Shown here one piece after another: positions 39,918 through 45,453 of a stretch of 45,453 bases of DNA (its first letter is position 1; each line of letters begins with the position of its first letter). The DNA is from Chthonomonadaceae bacterium (GTDB lineage Bacteria; Armatimonadota; Chthonomonadetes; Chthonomonadales; Chthonomonadaceae). The stretch covers positions 1 through 45,453 of the forward strand of contig DAIDKH010000034.1 of the NCBI GenBank assembly GCA_027450145.1, in the 5' to 3' direction. The notes beneath the pieces are model-generated. The model did no database searches. It was not told the origin of the DNA and saw nothing but the letters and a program-made list of their open reading frames with translations. The translations under genes and the position numbers were made by a program.

Positions 39918-40976
39918 CTATTTTATCTCCGATCCGTCGGCGTGAAGGCTAATATGCCCCAGGTGGATTGCGCCAACTGATTGCGTTGTTCGTAGTGTTG
40001 TTCGAATGCCCAATACGCCTCGTTTGCAGTCCAGTTTTTCAAGAATACCTAGTGCAAGCAGCGATTGATTATGCGAAACGAGTCCTACAAGCTTATTCTT
40101 CAGCATAGGGGCCAGAATGCAGTGCACCTCTGTTGTTTTAGTTGCACTTCGTATGGATTGTAGTGCGGGGGACTTTGCGAGTGGTTCTGCGCTTACCAGC
40201 AATCCTAGTTGGTTACCCCAGTATTCGGCATGATATAAGCGGATGGATGGAGCAAGCGCCTGCTTGATGTATGCATATAGGTGGGACGGTACAGCATTCC
40301 CCGTCCCCAGCCAGGTTGGAACCAACGGTGTGGCAGCGAAATCGAATTCTAAGAGCGACGACGGGTTCAACGCTGCAGAAAATCTCATTCGCCGCCGCTG
40401 GCTGCGGTATTCACGTGACTTGACCTGCAGATTGTTCGGGAGCAACGGCGCATGAACGGCGACATTCGGCAGCAGTCGCAGCATGCGCTCCAGTGGTGCA
40501 GCTTCATTTGCACGCTGCAGGAGGACAATGTCGGTGGGGCGAATTGCAGCTGCTAAGCACATAATCTGCTGCCACGCCTCGGATCTTAGGGCATAGCCTC
40601 CCGTATCTAGAATGCAACGTGGCCCTGAAACCGCGTTGAGTACCTGCAACAACGCCTTGACCATTGAGGCGGTTACAGCAGCAGGGGAGACTGCGCCAAC
40701 AAACGAGCTGTACAAAACCGATGCCTGGGACATGGTGGACATTCCGTGGTCGAAGATTCCAGCGGAAATGCAAGCCGGTGGGCCGATCTCGGATTGTCCC
40801 AAGTCAGCGTCAATAATTACCACAGATCCATTCAACGATGTTCGCCTAGCTGCTAGCAACGTGGTGAACGTCGTTTTCCCACAGTCCACAGGACCAACAA
40901 TCAACACGTGTCCGGCGGCTGCGGAAGTCTTTGCCAGTACCTCCTTCCATTCTGCAGGCATCTCATCCGAAGTCAC
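39918..40976 (-). CDS. Clp1/Grc3-like polynucleotide kinase family protein
   Basis: 352 residues. The P-loop is the distinctive Clp1/Grc3/Nol9 form: VGPVDCGKTTFTTLL (G-x-x-D-x-G-K-T, residues 28-36), then 'VIIDADLGQSEIGPPACIS' near 53, which matches the D-x-D-x-G-Q-S-x-I/E-G-P-P signature of the family. 'ILDTGGYALR' near 125 corresponds to the next conserved strand. The C-terminal ~150 residues (beta-rich, LVGLVSHNQSLLALGILEKLD) fit the family's C-terminal domain. Known members phosphorylate 5'-OH ends of RNA or act in rRNA/tRNA processing; the role in bacteria is unclear. GTG start in a GTGA overlap with the upstream gene. Confidence 0.75.
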   Translation of the reverse strand: MTSDEMPAEWKEVLAKTSAAAGHVLIVGPVDCGKTTFTTLLAARRTSLNGSVVIIDADLGQSEIGPPACISAGIFDHGMSTMSQASVLYSSFVGAVSPAAVTASMVKALLQVLNAVSGPRCILDTGGYALRSEAWQQIMCLAAAIRPTDIVLLQRANEAAPLERMLRLLPNVAVHAPLLPNNLQVKSREYRSQRRRMRFSAALNPSSLLEFDFAATPLVPTWLGTGNAVPSHLYAYIKQALAPSIRLYHAEYWGNQLGLLVSAEPLAKSPALQSIRSATKTTEVHCILAPMLKNKLVGLVSHNQSLLALGILEKLDCKRGVLGIRTTLRTTQSVGAIHLGHISLHADGSEIK

Positions 40977-41731
40977 TGAGACGATGCCTTCACGGTCCAG
41001 CGGCTTACATCGACCGCGCCCTCCAATGTAAGAGCCTGGGGTGATGTGATTACTGTTTGAACATTCATTGGCAGGTTCAGAGACGAAAGATCCACCGCAG
41101 ATCTTAAGTGCCGTGCCAGGAAGCTAACCACAAGTTCTGGTATGGGCAGGCCCACGATACGCGCTTCATCTGGCATAAATTGCACGGAATTACCAGGTGA
41201 AAGGGCAACGCTGCCGGTGAGACTAAATGGAACGCCAACACCAAGTACGATACGCTTCCCCGTAATGTTGATGACGTTTCCAGCGTACAAATTGAGATTG
41301 AGATCCTCAAGATGCTCGCCTGGCGGCGACAACCCTGCAAATGCAAGGTTTAGGCTGTCTTGGTCGATCTGTGCGCGAAATGTAGTATTAGCTACACTTA
41401 CCAACTGGCGCCGGTGAATGTCATACACAACTCGGTGCAGGTCAAGGTGTAGGTGGGCCAGTAAAAGCCCGCTAGGCAGCATGAGGTCGGTTGCGTCTAT
41501 TCGCACACGAGCAAGTCTGCCATGCACCGTGTTGTAGGGATCGCCATCCACACGGACCTGATACTTACGTGCAGAGCCAAGCAGCTGCGGCAGCGCCTCG
41601 CGAATATGGCGCTCCGCGGTACGATTGATGGGACGCGCACAACCCGTGCACAGGAGAGAAGCTGCTGCCGCCCATAGCGCGAGCAGCCAAACTCGTTTGG
41701 TGTTCAGCCGGGACTGTACAAAGTTATACAT
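40973..41731 (-). CDS. DUF2993/LmeA-like lipid-binding envelope protein
   Basis: 252 residues from the ATG at 41731, which overlaps the stop of the upstream oxidoreductase by 8 nt; the longer frame is unlikely. An N-terminal membrane/signal segment (KRVWLLALWAAAASLLCTGC) ends in a Cys31 that resembles, imperfectly, a lipobox. The rest is a beta-rich chain typical of LmeA/DUF2993 proteins: repeated 'RVRIDATDLMLPSGLLLAHLHLDLHRVVYD', 'TFRAQIDQDSLN' and 'VQFMPDEARIVGLPIPELV'. Relatives bind phospholipid in the envelope, and in mycobacteria LmeA affects lipomannan elongation. The function here is inferred only. Confidence 0.75.
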   Translation of the reverse strand: MYNFVQSRLNTKRVWLLALWAAAASLLCTGCARPINRTAERHIREALPQLLGSARKYQVRVDGDPYNTVHGRLARVRIDATDLMLPSGLLLAHLHLDLHRVVYDIHRRQLVSVANTTFRAQIDQDSLNLAFAGLSPPGEHLEDLNLNLYAGNVINITGKRIVLGVGVPFSLTGSVALSPGNSVQFMPDEARIVGLPIPELVVSFLARHLRSAVDLSSLNLPMNVQTVITSPQALTLEGAVDVSRWTVKASSQ

Positions 41732-43022
41732 GGTAGCCGTTAAAGAACCGTGGATGAACGATCGACTCCACCTCCGGTGCATTACGGGTGCGCATACGCG
41801 CGGCATCCCACTCTATAGGTTTGCCATCGGCCCAAACTGCCAAATTGCCCAGTACAACAGTTTCGGCAAGCGGACCTGCGTAGTTGGGGAAGTTGGAATA
41901 AGCAGGTTCACCGCCCTGACAAGCGCGTATGAACTCTTCGAAATGGCCAGGCGACACTGGAAAGTCCACTGGACCCACATCAATACCACCAATGTACTGG
42001 ATGGTGTCTCCATAATCGCCAGGTGAATATAGCACTCCATGAGAGCCAATCATTAACGAACCACTGGACGAAAACTTTGTACCAGGCAGCAACTCTTCAG
42101 AAGGAAGCCGGCCGCCGTCATACCAGTACATTGCTACCGCGCCGCGGTGTGCATTGGGTGCGAAGTCATAACGTATTTGCGACCAACTGGGATAGCTTTC
42201 ATGATTGTTGCCACTGGTTTTCGCCTGGATTCGTACAGGGTCGCGAAGATCGAGAGCCATGTAAGGAAGGTTCATTGTATGACATCCCATGTCGCCCAGC
42301 GCACCACAGCCAAAATCCCAGAAACCTCGCCATGAGAACGGATGCAGGCCAGGCTCGTACGGGCGATAGCGCGCAGGCCCTATCCAGTCATGCCAGTGAA
42401 CGTTTGCAGGCTTAGGTGCGGGGGCCGGATACGCAATTCCTTGAGGCCATATCGGCCTGTTCGTCCAGACATGCACTTCGATCACTCGCCCTATCGAACC
42501 CTTCCGCACCTGAGCGGCTGCTCTGCGAAGGTTGCTGGACGCGGTTCCCTGATTACCCATTTGGGTAGCAACTTTCTTCTCGCGCGCAATCGTCTCTAAT
42601 CGTCGCACTTCATAGACACTGTGCGCTAGCGGTTTCTGGCAGAAGCAATGCTTTCCTAAATCCATCGCCATCGCGGCAGCCGGGCCGTGACTGTGATCTG
42701 GAACACTCACTGTAACCGCATCGATGCTGCCGTGCATTTCTTCCAGCATGCGCCGGTAGTCGTGGTATTTCTTTGCTTTCGGAAACTGTGCGGCCTTGCG
42801 CGCCAGGCTGTTATCGTCAATATCGCATATTGCGACTACCTCTCCAAGGCGCCCAGCATCGTTGCTGTCGCTGTCACCCTTCCCATTTACGCCAATACAC
42901 GCTATCCGTAACTTCTGGTCGGTAGAAAGGTGCAGCAAATCTTCGGCATGTGCTGCCGCTGCCAGGCCAACCGTACCAAGTGCCCCGGCTACCACCTCCC
43001 GTCGACTAGATCTCAAAGCCAT
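41724..43022 (-). CDS. Tat-exported Gfo/Idh/MocA family oxidoreductase
   Basis: 432 residues with a twin-arginine signal (Arg7-Arg8 in SSRREVVAGALGTVGLAAAAHA). The NAD-binding domain begins 'LRIACIGVNGKGDSDSND' and has 'VAICDIDDNSLARKAAQFP'. The catalytic motif reads QKPLAHS (family EKP), followed by the second domain with 'HWHDWIGPARYRPYEPGLHPFSWRGFWDFGCGALGDMGCHTMN', the metal/active-site loop of the 'GFO_IDH_MocA bacterial type, C-terminal' proteins that sugar-degrading planctomycetes and relatives encode in great numbers. AGAAGGAG lies 6 nt before the ATG. First gene of a three-gene operon. The substrate is probably a sugar derivative, unknown. Confidence 0.92.
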   Translation of the reverse strand: MALRSSRREVVAGALGTVGLAAAAHAEDLLHLSTDQKLRIACIGVNGKGDSDSNDAGRLGEVVAICDIDDNSLARKAAQFPKAKKYHDYRRMLEEMHGSIDAVTVSVPDHSHGPAAAMAMDLGKHCFCQKPLAHSVYEVRRLETIAREKKVATQMGNQGTASSNLRRAAAQVRKGSIGRVIEVHVWTNRPIWPQGIAYPAPAPKPANVHWHDWIGPARYRPYEPGLHPFSWRGFWDFGCGALGDMGCHTMNLPYMALDLRDPVRIQAKTSGNNHESYPSWSQIRYDFAPNAHRGAVAMYWYDGGRLPSEELLPGTKFSSSGSLMIGSHGVLYSPGDYGDTIQYIGGIDVGPVDFPVSPGHFEEFIRACQGGEPAYSNFPNYAGPLAETVVLGNLAVWADGKPIEWDAARMRTRNAPEVESIVHPRFFNGYHV

Positions 43023-43311
43023 GGGTTAACTCCTTCTATAAACAGCGCGGTAAATTCACGGTGTACATTAACCCATCTATTCTGTTGCCGCGTGTGGTAA
43101 TCCTGCACAATTTTGCAGGCCACGCGTGCCCTCTGTAAGAACGATGAACTGGTGCGGTCCAATTAAATAGCGTTTCGTAGCCACAAGTGGTTTGCTGTTC
43201 TGTGGCCATGAATAAAACTTCTAAAACCTTCCTCTATGTTCTGTCGTCTCTACTGCGTGTATGCAATTTGGTAAGCTACGATTTCTTAATTACGCAGTTA
43301 TGAGGTGAGCA
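43023..43311. other. divergent intergenic region
   Basis: 289 nt between the exported oxidoreductase (minus) and a small gene (plus). Sequence is AT-rich near the small gene; I see no clear -35/-10 pair. GTGGCCACGAATTA-like repeats are not convincing. Confidence 0.35.
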
Positions 43312-43557
43312 ATGAAATGGGAATTTCTGGGTGTGCAGCACCTTACCGAAATTAAAGGGGAACACCGCGGTTACACCTACAACATTAACGTTTGGCGCTC
43401 GAAGGTGCCCGGTGGGTGGCTCCTCATGAGTATGAATGAACGCAGCCAGGACCCTCAAGGAATGATGGCGTTCTACCCTGACCCAGACCATGTTTGGAAT
43501 GGCCACGACGAACCGCAGTACGACGATTTGCTGAGACCCTTGGGGACAACGGTTTAG
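43312..43557 (+). CDS. small orphan protein with C-terminal DLLRP motif
   Basis: 81 residues, no family recognised. GAGGTGA lies 5-11 nt before the ATG, a good ribosome-binding site. The protein is rich in aromatic residues (MKWEFLGVQHLTEIKGEHRGYTYNINVWRSKVPGGWLLMSMNE) and looks beta-rich, with no signal peptide. Its last 11 residues are DDLLRPLGTTV, matching the DDLLRPLR tail of the membrane protein encoded at 29429-30910. It is a single-gene unit convergent with the beta-helix gene. Confidence 0.6.
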   Translation: MKWEFLGVQHLTEIKGEHRGYTYNINVWRSKVPGGWLLMSMNERSQDPQGMMAFYPDPDHVWNGHDEPQYDDLLRPLGTTV

Positions 43558-43580
43558 ACTTTCGGGTAGCCATCCATATC

Positions 43581-43610
43581 CAGTGGAAATGTCGCAAGGC
43601 ATTTCCACTG
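43581..43610. terminator. hairpin between convergent genes
   Basis: A perfect 11-bp stem, CAGTGGAAATG (43581-43591) / CATTTCCACTG (43600-43610), with an 8-nt loop. There is no clear T-run on either side, so it is a probable but not classical bidirectional terminator. Confidence 0.6.
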
Positions 43611-43624
43611 CGAATCTACTCGAT

Positions 43625-45453
43625 TTAGTGCGAAGCGGTTTCGCGGCCTTCCAGGTTGGATTTTGCGAGCGTCCATTGCTGGGCTGGTGTACCGATCCAA
43701 GGCAACAGGCTGACGACTGGGCCCGACGCCGTGTTCGATACTTGAAGTGCAAGCGCTGCATCGTATACAGGAGATAACCGGTATTTTCCGGTGCTGCACT
43801 TTGTAAGCAGCCATCGCCGACTCTGCACGCCTATTTTATTGCTGGCTAACGCTTGCACGCTGTTTGCACCTGGTTGGCTTGAGCATACTAGGTAGACCGT
43901 GGTAGCTGAAATGCTGGAGAATGTCACAGTTCCATCCGCGTGAGGGGAAACCAGCCATGGATAACCCTGCTTACGGTTGACATGTTTTAATTTGACTTTT
44001 TCACCCTGTGCGGCAAGCTCGTCATCGCTATTTGCTGGTGCAAGGGAATAGAGATCGCGGCTTATAGTTTGTTGATAGCTGCGGCTCTCACCGTTCACCA
44101 CAACGTTGCGGTTCCCCCTGCCTGTTTGAACCACAGGAGCCGCGATACTCTCGGATGGCGCCAATACGCGATTCGTGTTGGCGATAACGTTGCTGCACTC
44201 CGCAAGGTAAATCGCATCACGGAGAGTGTCCTGGTAATAGTCGTTCACTGGTTGCCAGGCGTTCATGAGTCGGTGGGCGGCATAGGGATGTGCGATAACA
44301 TTGCCCGTAATCTGGACTTCGTTAGCATTGCTCATGCAAATGGCTGCACCGCCGCATCCGTTAATGTGATTACCGGTAATCGTAATGTTATATAGCGGCA
44401 GGGAGTAACGCAGGTAGTTTCCTGCAGGCACCATGCCCGCATATATCAGCCCACGAACTCCTGACCATTGAGGTGTTAGCCCCATATCACAGTCGTCCCA
44501 CCGATTGTCTTCTATAGTGATATCGTGGCAGAATGCCCCCTCTAGGTAGTACCAACTCTCCATATGAAGGCAAGTCCCATACTCTACGTTTCGCCAAATA
44601 TTGCGGGTCACAACACCATTGCAGGCGCCGTTAAGCAGCAAACACCGCCCCGACGAGTCGTGGAAGTAGCAGTTCTTAATGATAAAGTCCGCGGCCTGGT
44701 TGGTGTGCGTATTCATCAGTGTACCGGGTCTACAAGCGACGGAAGAGTTCGTAGTCACCGTGCGCAAAGGCCCGGCCGGCAAGATAATGTGGAGACGGTC
44801 TGCAAGGGACCTGGCAGCCACGTTATCAGCATTCACATTATCTGTAGTAACCGACACCACAGTTGTTCTCGCAATAAGCGATGCCTGGTGAAACTTGTAC
44901 AGGGAGAGCGACTGCCCCGGTTGAATACGCTGACCGGCATACGACGCAACGACCAGGCGGTTAGGGGCCTCCTGCCGCACTACGAGAGCGAAGTAGCCGT
45001 GAAGATTGATGATGTCATCACCATTGCACGAAATCTCACAGTTTTCAATGGTCGGTCCATGCTCGGTAAGGCGACTGTGGATTCCATCAGCGCAACAGGC
45101 ATACAGCCGGTTAGTACCCGGCCGCCGCACAATGCGCACATGGTCGTATACATTGTGCCCTGCGCCACCATCCTCCAGAATCCCCATTCCAGGAGAATCG
45201 TATATCCCCACGTGTTCAACGTGAACTCTACTACAATTAGACACGTTCAACGCCCATGCGGTTCTATAAGGCAGTACCACACAATCGCCTGTATGAAAGA
45301 AGTCGTGATATTTCCATACAGAGTGATTAAGTGGGCTGAGATCATCGGTTAAATCGCCCTTATCCATGGTAATCGCAACCTGACGAAGGAGGGGATTGGT
45401 CACCTCGGCATGTTGCGCGATAAAGAGGCCTGTAGGGAAGCGCGGGATATACC
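43625..45453 (-). CDS. secreted right-handed beta-helix protein with ricin-like C-terminal domain, 5' partial
   Basis: The frame is open to the window edge, so the N-terminus is missing (609 codons present, including those beyond the GTG at 45403). Most of it is a beta-helix with PbH1-type turns (Asn/Cys/Asp ladders such as 'SNCSRVHVEHVGIYDSP', 'ITITGNHINGCGGAAICMSN', 'NEVQITGNVIAHP'). 'CNGDDIINLHGYF' preceded by 'DGIHSRLTEHGPTIENCEIS' recalls the active-site D-D-x-x-N-x-H-G region of GH110 alpha-1,3-galactosidases. The C-terminal ~100 residues look like a ricin-type trefoil unit (LALQVSNTASGPVVSLLPWIGTPAQQWTL, with the QxW motif). A polysaccharide-acting enzyme with a sugar-binding module is likely; GH110 is a guess. 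Confidence 0.7.
   Translation of the reverse strand, partial: YIPRFPTGLFIAQHAEVTNPLLRQVAITMDKGDLTDDLSPLNHSVWKYHDFFHTGDCVVLPYRTAWALNVSNCSRVHVEHVGIYDSPGMGILEDGGAGHNVYDHVRIVRRPGTNRLYACCADGIHSRLTEHGPTIENCEISCNGDDIINLHGYFALVVRQEAPNRLVVASYAGQRIQPGQSLSLYKFHQASLIARTTVVSVTTDNVNADNVAARSLADRLHIILPAGPLRTVTTNSSVACRPGTLMNTHTNQAADFIIKNCYFHDSSGRCLLLNGACNGVVTRNIWRNVEYGTCLHMESWYYLEGAFCHDITIEDNRWDDCDMGLTPQWSGVRGLIYAGMVPAGNYLRYSLPLYNITITGNHINGCGGAAICMSNANEVQITGNVIAHPYAAHRLMNAWQPVNDYYQDTLRDAIYLAECSNVIANTNRVLAPSESIAAPVVQTGRGNRNVVVNGESRSYQQTISRDLYSLAPANSDDELAAQGEKVKLKHVNRKQGYPWLVSPHADGTVTFSSISATTVYLVCSSQPGANSVQALASNKIGVQSRRWLLTKCSTGKYRLSPVYDAALALQVSNTASGPVVSLLPWIGTPAQQWTLAKSNLEGRETASH

Overview
The window is 45.4 kb of chromosome-like bacterial DNA. 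It has about 38 protein genes, one tRNA gene, and no rRNA genes, insertion sequences, integrases, phage genes or CRISPR arrays that I could recognise. Genes are packed in short operons, often with 1-31 nt overlaps (ATGA, GTGA and TTGA junctions). An unusually large share start with TTG, and several of these starts are fixed by a well-placed AGGAGG or GGAGG. The mix suggests a free-living bacterium of a little-studied phylum. It includes an exosortase/EpsI exopolysaccharide locus, Gfo/Idh/MocA oxidoreductases, a secreted beta-helix protein with a ricin-like domain, an LmeA/DUF2993-like protein, a Clp1-like kinase and many secreted proteins of unknown function. Armatimonadota is my best guess, but it is an inference from gene content and not proven here.

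Layout. 1-567 is the 3' end of a GH26-like glycoside hydrolase. 690-10104 (minus) is a nine-gene exopolysaccharide operon: wzc-type tyrosine autokinase, wza-type SLBB export protein, GT4 glycosyltransferase, exosortase, EpsI, Wzm-type ABC permease, rfbA, an rfbC-like gene and rfbB. A near-perfect sigma-54 promoter lies upstream, and two intercistronic hairpins separate the first three genes. 10346-16954 holds kbl (glycine C-acetyltransferase), a Doc-like protein lacking its catalytic His, a C-terminally short Gfo/Idh protein, an AT-richer segment with an unknown membrane protein, glycerate kinase, pyrE and a secreted hydrolase-like protein that ends at a strong terminator. 17031-17671 is a 640-nt gap without a convincing gene, leading into mntR-mntH (manganese homeostasis). 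Next come tRNA-Lys(CTT), an aldo/keto reductase and a zinc-ribbon protein behind a structured leader. argC and a PAS/PAS/PAS hybrid histidine kinase face each other tail to tail.

25280-30910 (minus) looks like an undescribed ECF-sigma system. It has the sigma factor, a single-pass membrane protein translated with it, and two homologous four-TM, HEAT-like membrane proteins. Both of these end in a spaced (T/D)LLRP motif, and the C-terminus of a small protein at 43.3 kb carries the same motif. 31233-34759 is the common tilS-ftsH pair, with an ftsH promoter inside the end of tilS. 35152-36321 is citrate synthase.

36459-39483 encodes three secreted proteins. Two are paralogs in which a Gly/Met/Pro repeat of eight residues (GPGGPGMM) is inserted into a split repeated domain. 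39918-43022 is a three-gene operon: Tat-exported Gfo/Idh oxidoreductase, LmeA-like protein and Clp1/Grc3-like polynucleotide kinase. The window ends with a small orphan protein and a partial beta-helix/ricin-domain protein.

The most interesting points are the (T/D)LLRP C-terminal motif and its ECF-sigma locus, the Gly-Met-Pro repeat proteins, the structured leader before the zinc-ribbon gene, the Clp1-like kinase operon, and sigma-54 control of the exosortase locus. All functional statements rest on reading motifs by eye; no database search was run.
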